From Endozoicomonas sp. 4G (GTDB lineage: Bacteria; Pseudomonadota; Gammaproteobacteria; Pseudomonadales; Endozoicomonadaceae), in assembly GCF_023822025.1 (NCBI RefSeq), contig NZ_CP082909.1, forward strand, positions 2,284,001-2,348,000: a stretch of DNA of 64,000 nt, in the 5' to 3' direction. Position numbers and translations under genes: made by a program. Below, piece after piece: positions 56,333 to 64,000 of the stretch; within the stretch, counting starts at the first letter, position 1, and every line of letters starts with the position of its first letter. The notes beneath the pieces were generated by a model that worked only from the letters and a program-made list of their open reading frames with translations, did no database searches and had not been told where the DNA came from.

Positions 56333-58933
56333 TTATTGGCTCTCCAGAAAATCTCTGGCAAATCGTTGCAATACACCACCAGCAGCGTATACCGACATTT
56401 CTTCTTCCGTATCCAAACGACAAATCACAGGTACTTCCAACACTTCATTATTGGCACGATGAATCCGCAGCACCAAAATAGCCCGTGGCGTGCACTCGCC
56501 AATAACATCGTAGGTTTCTGTACCATCCAGGCTCAAAGTCTTTCGGGTGGTGCCCTCCCTGAATTCCAGTGGCAGAACTCCCATACCCACCAGATTAGTT
56601 CTATGGATCCGCTCAAAACCTTCAGCGACAATGGCTTCAACACCGGCAAGACGGACGCCTTTCGCCGCCCAGTCACGGGATGATCCCTGACCGTAATCGG
56701 CACCGGCAATAATAATCAGTGGCTGACTGCGGTTCATGTAGGTTTCAATGGCTTCCCACATGCGGGTTTCTTTGCCTTCGGGCTCAATTCGGGCCAGAGA
56801 ACCCTGTTGTACATTTCCCTCGTCATCCAGACACATTTCGTTCAGCAATTTAGGGTTGGCAAAGGTGGCTCGCTGGGCGGTCAGATGGTCACCACGGTGT
56901 GTGGCGTAAGAATTGAAATCTTCTTCAGGCAACCCCATTTTTGTCAGATATTCACCGGCTGCAGAACTCGCCAGGATGGCATTGGATGGCGACAGGTGAT
57001 CGGTCGTAATATTGTCACCGAGTATCGCCAGAGGACGCATCCCCTTCAGAGTACGTTCACCGGCCAGCGCCCCTTCCCAATAAGGAGGTCGACGTATATA
57101 AGTACTCATTGGGCGCCAGTCGTAAAGAGGGCTTGTCGCTTGTTCTACCTTGCCCAAGTCAAACATGGGGATGTAAACTTCGTTGAACTGCTCAGGTTTT
57201 ACGCTCTCAGCTACGATCGCATCAATCTCTTCATCAGTGGGCCAGATATCTTTCAGAGTGATGGCATTGCCCTTTTTATCCGTCCCCAGAGCCTCTTTTT
57301 CTATATCAAAACGTATGGTACCGGCGATGGCATACGCCACGACCAGAGGTGGAGAAGCCAGAAAGGCCTGTTTGGCATAGGGGTGAATACGGCCATCAAA
57401 GTTACGGTTACCGGACAGTACCGCTGTGGTGTAGAGATCCCGCTCCATCAATTCTTTCTGGATTGCCGGGTCCAGGGCACCACTCATACCATTACACGTC
57501 GTACAGGCATAACCGACAATACCAAAGCCCAGCTTCTCCAGCTCAGTCAGAAGCCCTGCTTCTTCCAGATAGAGTCTGGCGACTTTCGAGCCTGGCGCAA
57601 AAGAGGATTTAACCCAGGGCTTACGAACCAGACCCAGCTCATTAGCCTTACGGGCAACAAGACCTGCTGCTACAACATTGCGAGGATTACTGGTATTGGT
57701 ACAGCTAGTGATGGCCGCAATGATCACCGCGCCATCGGGCAGCAGACCGGCTTTTTCTTCGGCCCGGGCTTTGTCAAGATCCATCGCAATCCCACGCTCA
57801 GCCAGATCGGAGGTAGGCAGACGACGATGAGGGTTGGATGGTCCCGCCATATTACGAACGACAGTGGACAGATCAAATCTGAGCACACGCTGGTATTCAG
57901 CAGTCTTCAGATCATCCGCCCAGAGGCCGGTTGTCCTGGTATAGGTTTCAACCAGCGCGACCTGCTCCGGCGCACGCCCGGTCAGCGTCAGGTACTCGAT
58001 GGTTTGCTCATCGATGTAGAACATGGCGGCAGAGGCACCAAACTCTGGTGTCATATTGGCAATAGTGGCACGGTCACCAATGGTCAGACCCGCAGCGCCT
58101 TCACCAAAGAACTCAAGGTAAGAAGACACCACACGTTTTTTTCGCAGGAACTCTGTGATGGCCAGAACTATATCAGTGGCAGTAATACCGGGCCGACGCT
58201 TGCCCACCAGCTCAACGCCAATGATCTCTGGTAGACGCATCATGGAAGGACGACCGAGCATTACCGTTTCAGCTTCCAGCCCACCGACACCCATGGCAAT
58301 CACACCCAGGGCATCGACATGGGGCGTATGACTGTCTGTACCCACACAGGTATCCGGATAAGCGACACCCTCACGGGTCTGAATCACCGGAGACATTTTC
58401 TCCAGATTGATCTGGTGCATGATGCCGTTGCCCGCCGGGATAACATCGACATTTTTAAAGGCTGTTTTGGCCCACTCAATAAAGTGAAAGCGATCCTCAT
58501 TACGACGATCTTCAATGGCACGGTTTTTTTCAAAAGCCTGAGGATCAGAGCCACCGAACTCCACAGCCAGAGAATGATCAACAATCAACTGCGTGGGAAC
58601 CACCGGGTTAACTTCGGAAGGATCTCCTCCCTGTTCAGCAATAGCATCACGCAGGCCTGCCAGGTCAACCAGCGCTGTTTGACCGAGAATATCATGACAG
58701 ACGACACGGGCTGGATACCAGGGAAAGTCCAGATCACGCCTGCGTTCAATGATCTGCTTCAGGGCGTCCGTCAGGGTTTCGGGGTTACAGCGACGAACAA
58801 GTTGTTCAGCCAGAACGCGGGAAGTGTATGGCAAGGTTGCGTAGGCACCCGGCTGGATGGCTTCGACGGCGGCACGAGTGTCGAAATAATCCAACCGGGT
58901 GCCGGGTAATGGTTTGCGATGTGCAGTATTCAT
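56333..58933 (-). CDS. acnD: Fe/S-dependent 2-methylisocitrate dehydratase AcnD
   Basis: 866 residues, an aconitase superfamily protein. Cluster cysteines are in ITSCTNTSNP (around residue 403) and YACTTCNGMSG (around 470). The swivel domain contains GADYGQGSSRDWAAKG (around 750). The pairing with prpF identifies it as AcnD rather than AcnA. It dehydrates 2-methylcitrate in the propionate pathway. It is 18 bases after prpC on the same strand. Confidence 0.95.
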   Translation of the reverse strand: MNTAHRKPLPGTRLDYFDTRAAVEAIQPGAYATLPYTSRVLAEQLVRRCNPETLTDALKQIIERRRDLDFPWYPARVVCHDILGQTALVDLAGLRDAIAEQGGDPSEVNPVVPTQLIVDHSLAVEFGGSDPQAFEKNRAIEDRRNEDRFHFIEWAKTAFKNVDVIPAGNGIMHQINLEKMSPVIQTREGVAYPDTCVGTDSHTPHVDALGVIAMGVGGLEAETVMLGRPSMMRLPEIIGVELVGKRRPGITATDIVLAITEFLRKKRVVSSYLEFFGEGAAGLTIGDRATIANMTPEFGASAAMFYIDEQTIEYLTLTGRAPEQVALVETYTRTTGLWADDLKTAEYQRVLRFDLSTVVRNMAGPSNPHRRLPTSDLAERGIAMDLDKARAEEKAGLLPDGAVIIAAITSCTNTSNPRNVVAAGLVARKANELGLVRKPWVKSSFAPGSKVARLYLEEAGLLTELEKLGFGIVGYACTTCNGMSGALDPAIQKELMERDLYTTAVLSGNRNFDGRIHPYAKQAFLASPPLVVAYAIAGTIRFDIEKEALGTDKKGNAITLKDIWPTDEEIDAIVAESVKPEQFNEVYIPMFDLGKVEQATSPLYDWRPMSTYIRRPPYWEGALAGERTLKGMRPLAILGDNITTDHLSPSNAILASSAAGEYLTKMGLPEEDFNSYATHRGDHLTAQRATFANPKLLNEMCLDDEGNVQQGSLARIEPEGKETRMWEAIETYMNRSQPLIIIAGADYGQGSSRDWAAKGVRLAGVEAIVAEGFERIHRTNLVGMGVLPLEFREGTTRKTLSLDGTETYDVIGECTPRAILVLRIHRANNEVLEVPVICRLDTEEEMSVYAAGGVLQRFARDFLESQ

Positions 58934-58951
58934 AACACCAGACCTTCTGCT

Positions 58952-60094
58952 TTATCGACGATCTGCTATCGCTACCCACTCAGCACTTTCCGGGCCGGTG
59001 TAATCCGCAGAGGGTCGAATGATACGATTGTTGGCACGCTGTTCCATAACGTGTGCCGTCCAACCGGACACCCGTGAACAAACAAAGATCGGGGTAAACA
59101 GTTTGGTTGGAATACCCATGAAATGATAGGCAGAAGCGTGGAAAAAGTCGGCGTTACAGAACAGTTTCTTCTCGCGCCACATAACCGCTTCAACACGTTC
59201 GGAAACAGCGTACAGGCACTGGTCACCCACCTGCTCAGACAGTTTTTTGGACCATGCCTTGATAATGGCGTTACGAGGATCAGACTCACGGTAAATCGCA
59301 TGACCAAAGCCCATAATCTTATCTTTACGAGCCAGCATAGCCATGATATTCGCTTCCGCTTCATCGGCAGAGCGCCAATTTTCAATCATTGCCATCGCCG
59401 CTTCGTTGGCACCGCCATGGAGAGGTCCACGCAGGGAACCGATGGCAGCGGTGACACAACTGTGAATGTCAGAGAGCGTCGAAGCACAGACACGGCCAGT
59501 GAAGGTAGAAGCATTAAATTCGTGCTCAGCGTACAGAATCAGGGAAGCATGCATAACCTGCACATGCAGAGGTTCTGGCTTTTTGTCATGCAGGGTCCAT
59601 AAAAACTGTTCGGCAATGGAGTCTGCCTCAGTCTCCACATTGATGCGGATGCCATGATGGCTGAAGTGGTACCAGTAGTTGATCATACCCGGAAAAACAG
59701 CCAGCATACGGTCAATGTGATCCCGCTGTCTGGAGAAATCCTGCTCAGTTTCCAGGTTACCCAGCATTGAACAACCGGTGCGCATAACGTCCATTGGGTG
59801 TGCTTCAGCAGGAATCTGTTCCAGAACCAACTTCAGGGCATCAGGCAGTGAACGCATATTTTTCAAACGAGTTTGGTAGGCATTCAGCTCGGTTTGGTTA
59901 GGCAGTTTACCGTAAAGCAGTAGATAGGCGACTTCTTCAAACTGTGCCTTGTCAGCCAGTTCCTTGATGTCGTAGCCGCGATAAGTCAAACCCGAACCGG
60001 TTTTACCAACGGTACACAATGCCGTTTCACCGGCAGACTGACCACGCAGACCCGCACCACCCAACTTGTCATTGGAAAGCTTTTTCTCTGCCAT
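58952..60094 (-). CDS. prpC: 2-methylcitrate synthase
   Basis: 380 residues, citrate synthase fold. It joins propionyl-CoA and oxaloacetate. The N-terminal GAGLRGQSAGETALCTVGK and GLTYRGYDIKELAD are characteristic of PrpC. The catalytic residues lie in SLRGPLHGGANEAAM (His, around 222), MGFGHAIYRESDPRN and the late Asp region. It is 38 bases after prpB and 18 before acnD. Confidence 0.96.
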   Translation of the reverse strand: MAEKKLSNDKLGGAGLRGQSAGETALCTVGKTGSGLTYRGYDIKELADKAQFEEVAYLLLYGKLPNQTELNAYQTRLKNMRSLPDALKLVLEQIPAEAHPMDVMRTGCSMLGNLETEQDFSRQRDHIDRMLAVFPGMINYWYHFSHHGIRINVETEADSIAEQFLWTLHDKKPEPLHVQVMHASLILYAEHEFNASTFTGRVCASTLSDIHSCVTAAIGSLRGPLHGGANEAAMAMIENWRSADEAEANIMAMLARKDKIMGFGHAIYRESDPRNAIIKAWSKKLSEQVGDQCLYAVSERVEAVMWREKKLFCNADFFHASAYHFMGIPTKLFTPIFVCSRVSGWTAHVMEQRANNRIIRPSADYTGPESAEWVAIADRR

Positions 60095-60132
60095 GATGGT
60101 TCTCCGTTCTTGTTATTAAATGAATGTCACAA

Positions 60133-60972
60133 TTAAGGGTTCAGAAACTCTTGGGTCTTAACCAGTCGCTCACGCTCCTGAAACGTCATCATGCCATCGG
60201 CAAGGGCACCGCTGTTGCCGTCACGCTTGATGACTTCAAGCACTTCCCGCATGGCGGTCATTGCCGCTCGCTGAAGATCAGAAGGAACGATGATAAGCTG
60301 ATAACCCATGGCTTTGAGATCTTCTGTGGGTACCACGGGTGTTTTGCCCCCGTAAAACATATTGATCATTTTCGGTCCCGGTGCCTGTCTGGCGATCTCT
60401 TCGATCTGCTTGATGGTCTGGGGCGCTTCAACGAACAACATGTCCGCTCCCGCTTCAACGTACGCCTCGGCCCGTTCGATGGCATCGTCAAAACCGGTTA
60501 CCGCAATGGCATCCGTTCGTGCTATGACCGTGACATGGTCTGCGTATTTTGCCGCAACGGACACTTTCTTACACATTTCCTCAGTGGTGATCAGGGACTT
60601 GCCATCAAGATGTCCGCACCGCTTTGGAAATTCTTGATCTTCCAGGTGAAAGCCACATACACCGGCGTTTCTGAATAGCTCTACGGTTCGCTTAACATTC
60701 ACTTCGTTACCGAAGCCGGTATCCGCATCGGCAATCACAGGCAGTGAAGTGGCTTCACAGATTTGACGAACACGATCAACGACTTCGGTCAACGTCAGCA
60801 GACCAATATCGGGGACCCCTGTGCTTCGGGCCATTGCACCACCACTTCCGTATAAGGCAGAAAAACCTGCTTCTTCACCCAGGCGGGCAGAGAGACCGTC
60901 GTATACGCCAGGTGCAGTCACAATGCCTTCTTTAGCTATCAGTCGGTGGAGGGCGTTGTTTTTGTCACTCAT
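60133..60972 (-). CDS. prpB: 2-methylisocitrate lyase
   Basis: 279 residues from the ATG at 60972 (GAGGA site about 10 bases upstream); the frame to 61074 overlaps the decayed IscB and is rejected. VTAPGVYDGLSARLGEEAGF, IADADTGFGNEVNV (Mg2+ binding) and EDQEFPKRCGHLDGK (catalytic Cys in KRCGH) identify PrpB. It splits 2-methylisocitrate into pyruvate and succinate, ending the cycle. First gene of the prp operon; no prpR or GntR regulator is adjacent. Confidence 0.96.
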   Translation of the reverse strand: MSDKNNALHRLIAKEGIVTAPGVYDGLSARLGEEAGFSALYGSGGAMARSTGVPDIGLLTLTEVVDRVRQICEATSLPVIADADTGFGNEVNVKRTVELFRNAGVCGFHLEDQEFPKRCGHLDGKSLITTEEMCKKVSVAAKYADHVTVIARTDAIAVTGFDDAIERAEAYVEAGADMLFVEAPQTIKQIEEIARQAPGPKMINMFYGGKTPVVPTEDLKAMGYQLIIVPSDLQRAAMTAMREVLEVIKRDGNSGALADGMMTFQERERLVKTQEFLNP

Positions 60973-61006
60973 TTCATCGTTTTCCTCAACTGAATACCCC
61001 GTACTT

Positions 61007-61462
61007 CTAGTGTGATTTTGATGTTGAAATGGGTCTAGCGCTTTCGTTTCTTGTGGCATTGACAGCAGTAGCATCTTTCAGACAATTTACCTTCTTTCCT
61101 TTCAGGATGTTGGTCACATTTCTGACTCTTGCTGCATCCAGCTTGTTCTTTTTATTTGAGCCTCCCAGAGCTCTAGATATGGAATGTTCGATGTTGAGTA
61201 TTGGGTCGTTACTCACTTCCTTACAGTAAGAACATTTGTGCCTATCCCTATAGAGTAAGTACTGTCTCAACTCAGTACCAAACGACGCACCTCGTTGGTA
61301 CTCAACCCCCGAGGTATCGGGGTTCTCCATCAACTGCATATCGAACTTAACACGCTCAACAGCCACATCACTGCTTGATGCTTTCCTCATAAGGCTAAAC
61401 CGTATCCAGCAAGAAAACCAGAGTTTGATAGACTGCCGCCTGGCGCGGAGAGGCGTAACCAC
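61007..61462 (-). pseudogene. Decayed IscB (OMEGA nuclease) gene
   Basis: The frame contains VERVKFDMQLMENPDTSGVE, then EYQRGASFGTELRQYLLYRD, HKCSYCKEVS and NIEHSISRALGGSNK, which together match the bridge/HNH region of IscB proteins (VEYQ...G, CxYC, IEH...GGS). LKDATAVNATR near the end matches the segment after HNH. The N-terminal RRXRR and RuvC-I parts and the C-terminal RuvC-III part are missing, part of the HNH seems deleted, and an in-frame stop lies just upstream. Thus this is a remnant, not an active nuclease. It sits between prpB and cfa, where a prp regulator would often be. Confidence 0.8.
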
Positions 61463-61624
61463 AGTCGTTCATTTACTTGTATAGCTGCGCCCGCTACGAC
61501 ATGCCAAGTTCGTCGCTATAAGTAAGATGGTCGTTGCTAGCTGGATGCGTTTTAGACAGTGGGATCCACCATAGACCCAATTTAAAACCGTTACTCAAAC
61601 ATTGCACCTTATTCCAGGATCAAT

Positions 61625-62767
61625 ATGAACAACGTAGACCTCTTCAGTACCCTGCTTGCTCCCGCCGATATACAAATCAATGGTGACCGGGCATGGGATA
61701 TCCAACTACACGACGAATCAGCACTGGACACGATCCTAGCACAAGGGTCATTAGGCTTTGGCGAAACCTATATGAAAGGGCTATGGGACTGTTTGCAGCT
61801 CGATGAGCTCGTTAACCGTCTGCTCCGCCACAAGTTAGAAGACCAACTCAGCGTCAAAGCAAAGCTGTTACTGGGTATTACTATTGGCCAGAAGAAAATT
61901 GCCAACCTGTTCAATCGGCAAAGTGTTGCTCAATCCAGTAAAGATGTGCCCTTTCACTATGATATTGGCAATGATTTATTTCAAATCATGCTGGATGATC
62001 GCATGACCTATACCTGTGGGTATTGGAAAGAAGCGTCCAATCTTAACGAAGCACAAGCGGCTAAACTCAACCTGATTTGCCGAAAGCTGGGGTTAATGCC
62101 TGATATGCGGGTACTGGACATTGGGTGTGGCTGGGGCAGTTTTATGAACTACGCAGCTGAGAACTATGGCGTAATGTGTGATGGCCTCACCCTCTCAAAA
62201 GAACAGGCTCAACTAGGGCAGGAGCTATCACACAACCAGTCCCTGCCAGTGCGCTTTATGCTGAAGGACTACCGAGAGTACGAGCCCACGAGACAATATG
62301 ACCGCATTGCTTCCATCGGCATGATTGAGCATGTTGGGCCGGATAATTTCTCCGAATATTTTCAACGTGCTCACCGGTTACTCAAAGATGACGGTATATT
62401 TTTATTGCACACCATTGGCAGCCCTGTATCACAAAACAAAACGGACCCATGGATTCATAAATATATTTTCCCCAATGGAGTTATTCCTTCTATTTCACAA
62501 TTAACGGCATCAATGGAAGGGCTCTTCAATGTTGAGGACATCCATAATATCGGGCCCAATTATGACAAAACATTAATGGCCTGGTGTAACAATTTTGAAA
62601 ATAACTGGGAACAGATCGCCCATAAATACGACAAGACGTTCTATCGCATGTGGCGCTATTATTTGCTTTCCTGTGCCGGGGCTTTCCGCAGCCGGAACCT
62701 GAATCTACTGCAGTTTGTCCTAACAAAACCCGGCTCTGCACTTCCGCCCACTGCCAGACTCTGTTAA
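61625..62767 (+). CDS. cfa: Cyclopropane-fatty-acyl-phospholipid synthase
   Basis: 380 residues. The N-terminal lipid-binding domain (about 1-110, with LGFGETYMKGLWDCLQLDEL) precedes a SAM methyltransferase domain. RVLDIGCGWGSFMNYAAENY (around 162-181) is motif I, and HVGPDNFSEYF, HTIGSP and YIFPNGVIPSI are typical of Cfa. It methylenates unsaturated acyl chains of membrane lipids, often in stationary phase. The last residues (SALPPTARLC) are unlike the usual end, so the tail may be altered, with an IS630-type remnant just downstream. Confidence 0.93.
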   Translation: MNNVDLFSTLLAPADIQINGDRAWDIQLHDESALDTILAQGSLGFGETYMKGLWDCLQLDELVNRLLRHKLEDQLSVKAKLLLGITIGQKKIANLFNRQSVAQSSKDVPFHYDIGNDLFQIMLDDRMTYTCGYWKEASNLNEAQAAKLNLICRKLGLMPDMRVLDIGCGWGSFMNYAAENYGVMCDGLTLSKEQAQLGQELSHNQSLPVRFMLKDYREYEPTRQYDRIASIGMIEHVGPDNFSEYFQRAHRLLKDDGIFLLHTIGSPVSQNKTDPWIHKYIFPNGVIPSISQLTASMEGLFNVEDIHNIGPNYDKTLMAWCNNFENNWEQIAHKYDKTFYRMWRYYLLSCAGAFRSRNLNLLQFVLTKPGSALPPTARLC

Positions 62768-62847
62768 CGGATGATTCAAACACCTGCCTGACCAAGTTCT
62801 GCTGACATAAGAGCCTAGTGCACCCAAGCTCTAATATCCATACAGCA

Positions 62848-62985
62848 TCACACCTGCAATGGCCGACCTTTGTAAGTCCATTTAAATGGCTTCGCCATTT
62901 TCTCGTTGAAGAAGTCAACAAACTGGTGAAGCCGAGCATTCAGGTCTTCTTTTAGAAAACCCCGTGGCGCCAACGACACTCTGAA
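62848..62985 (-). pseudogene. C-terminal remnant of an IS630-family transposase
   Basis: The minus strand encodes RLHQFVDFFNEKMAKPFKWT then YKGRPLQV and a stop at 62848-62850. This FNxxMAKPFKWTYKGxPL ending is characteristic of IS630-type DDE transposases. About 30-45 codons remain (the upstream limit is approximate), so it is a dead fragment between cfa and pabB. Confidence 0.8.
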
Positions 62986-63029
62986 GGTAGAATGCGCGTC
63001 TGATCTGACCCGGGATTTTTACGTCGTTT

Positions 63030-64000
63030 ATGAAAGAGCTATCCATTGTTGAACTGGACTACCTGAGTGACTCCAGCCCCTATTTTGAGCCTTTTACCAA
63101 ACACCCTTGGGCATGTTATCTGGACAGCTGTTCTTCCTCTTTCAAAAAAGAACAACATAAGCGCTATGACATCATCACGGCAGACCCTTGGGCCGTGGTG
63201 ACTGTAGACAGCAACCACCAGATCAGGATCATCAATCGTCTATCCGGTAAAAATCAGGTTAAGGGCGATCAGTCCCCGTTCAAGATTCTGGATGATTTAC
63301 TGAGCACCATGTCAAAGGTAGAGCATCCTGACTTGCCCTTCACAGGTGGCGCCCTGGGATTCTGGGGTTATGAGCTGTGCGGCCTGACCGAGCCAGAAAA
63401 AATTCAGCCACGACACGTGGAAACGCCTTTAATGAGTGTTGGCCTTTATCACTGGGCCATTATTTGCGACCACCATCAGCAAAAAACAGTCTTTTTCAGT
63501 CACCCCGATATGCCGGAAATTGAACGGGAAAGCATTCTTGCTCTCATTAATAACAGGACGAGTCCAGAAGACTCCAAACCGTTCCAGCTGCTGGAAGCAT
63601 TTTCTAGCACTATCAGCAAATCAGAATACGAGCTTGCCTTTAACAAAGTCCAGGATTACATACTTGCCGGTGATACCTATGAAGTTAACCTGACTCAGGA
63701 GTTTACCAGCCGATACCGTGGAGATTGCTGGCAGGCCTACAAATATCTCAGAACAGTAAGTCCAGCCCCTTACTCTGCTTATCTATCTCATCCTGACGTT
63801 ACCGTCCTGAGCCACTCGCCGGAACGATTTATTAAAGTAAACGATCGCATGGTGGAAACCCACCCCATAAAGGGCACAAAACCTCGCGGTAAGACACCCC
63901 GGGAAGATCTCGCTCAGGCTGAAGAATTGCTGACCAGCGAGAAAGATCGCTCTGAGAACCTGATGATTGTTGACCTGCTGAGAAATGATCTTGGTAAGGT
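63030..64000 (+). CDS. pabB: Aminodeoxychorismate synthase component I (partial, runs off the window)
   Basis: The gene starts at the ATG at 63030 and is open to the right edge, 323 codons seen of about 450. It makes 4-amino-4-deoxychorismate from chorismate for folate, using ammonia from PabA. GGALGFWGYEL, DYILAGDTYEVNLTQEF, LSHSPERFIKV, THPIKGTKPRG and ENLMIVDLLRNDLG are chorismate-binding enzyme motifs. The AGDTYEVNL and PIKGT pieces favour PabB over TrpE, though the family boundary is not absolute. Confidence 0.9.
   Translation, partial: MKELSIVELDYLSDSSPYFEPFTKHPWACYLDSCSSSFKKEQHKRYDIITADPWAVVTVDSNHQIRIINRLSGKNQVKGDQSPFKILDDLLSTMSKVEHPDLPFTGGALGFWGYELCGLTEPEKIQPRHVETPLMSVGLYHWAIICDHHQQKTVFFSHPDMPEIERESILALINNRTSPEDSKPFQLLEAFSSTISKSEYELAFNKVQDYILAGDTYEVNLTQEFTSRYRGDCWQAYKYLRTVSPAPYSAYLSHPDVTVLSHSPERFIKVNDRMVETHPIKGTKPRGKTPREDLAQAEELLTSEKDRSENLMIVDLLRNDLGK

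Noticed and set aside
56807-58234. A 475-codon plus-strand frame opposite acnD
   Set aside because: Antisense to acnD with its intact aconitase motifs; no recognisable domain in the antisense product.

Overview
This window reads as a gammaproteobacterial chromosome, most likely from an Oceanospirillales-type marine bacterium such as an Endozoicomonas-like host associate. That assignment is inferred from gene content and order (ppsR-ppsA-rraA, aat-bpt-infA facing clpS-clpA, mnmA-hflD-purB, a PrpF/AcnD-type methylcitrate operon, monomeric NADP-isocitrate dehydrogenase) and not from a marker gene. No rRNA, tRNA or CRISPR array was found.

Layout. 1-940: a clipped reading frame, an IS200/IS605-type right-end scar and a HigBA-like toxin-antitoxin pair with tandem palindromic operators. 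1325-3247: galU, a MarR-like winged-helix gene and a Tat-exported HiPIP. 3333-6743: a tight accessory cassette of a KfrA-like coiled-coil DNA-binding protein, a tyrosine recombinase and a LIM/DA1-type zinc peptidase, preceded by two perfect palindromes. 6945-16234: sdaA, cyoABCD, htpG with a sigma-32-like promoter, and small membrane or unknown proteins. 16292-19543: a YafJ-like amidotransferase, then a K+ channel-NfeD-stomatin gene set. 19668-21600: small secreted proteins of unknown function produced partly by a segmental duplication that also copied a piece of the neighbouring moxR gene. 21708-26776: MoxR/VWA/SH3 operon, pterin dehydratase, a coiled-coil protein and pepD. 26935-31483: N-degron machinery (aat, bpt, clpS, clpA) around infA. 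31768-37566: icd, mnmA, hflD, purB. 37768-44839: a secreted protein with a methyltransferase-like motif, then malate synthase G, a LysR regulator and isocitrate lyase. 44899-51044: a PLP dehydratase, then a dynamin-like (CrfC)-unknown-patatin operon and vapBC, with 63-nt inverted repeats at the edges. 51145-55040: rraA, ppsA, ppsR. 55110-60972: prpB-prpC-acnD-prpF. 61007-64000: a decayed IscB gene, cfa, an IS630-family transposase tail and the start of pabB.

Metabolic logic. Malate synthase G, isocitrate lyase, isocitrate dehydrogenase, PEP synthase with its regulator, the methylcitrate cycle and serine/threonine dehydratases together support growth on acetate, propionate and amino acids with gluconeogenesis. 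The cyo oxidase provides aerobic respiration.

The most unusual content is the LIM-plus-DA1 peptidase, an architecture best known from eukaryotes, sitting immediately downstream of a KfrA-like/recombinase pair. Next come the inverted-repeat-flanked dynamin-patatin operon, the channel-stomatin operon, the duplicated secreted proteins carrying a moxR fragment, and scattered IS200/IS605, IscB and IS630 remnants.
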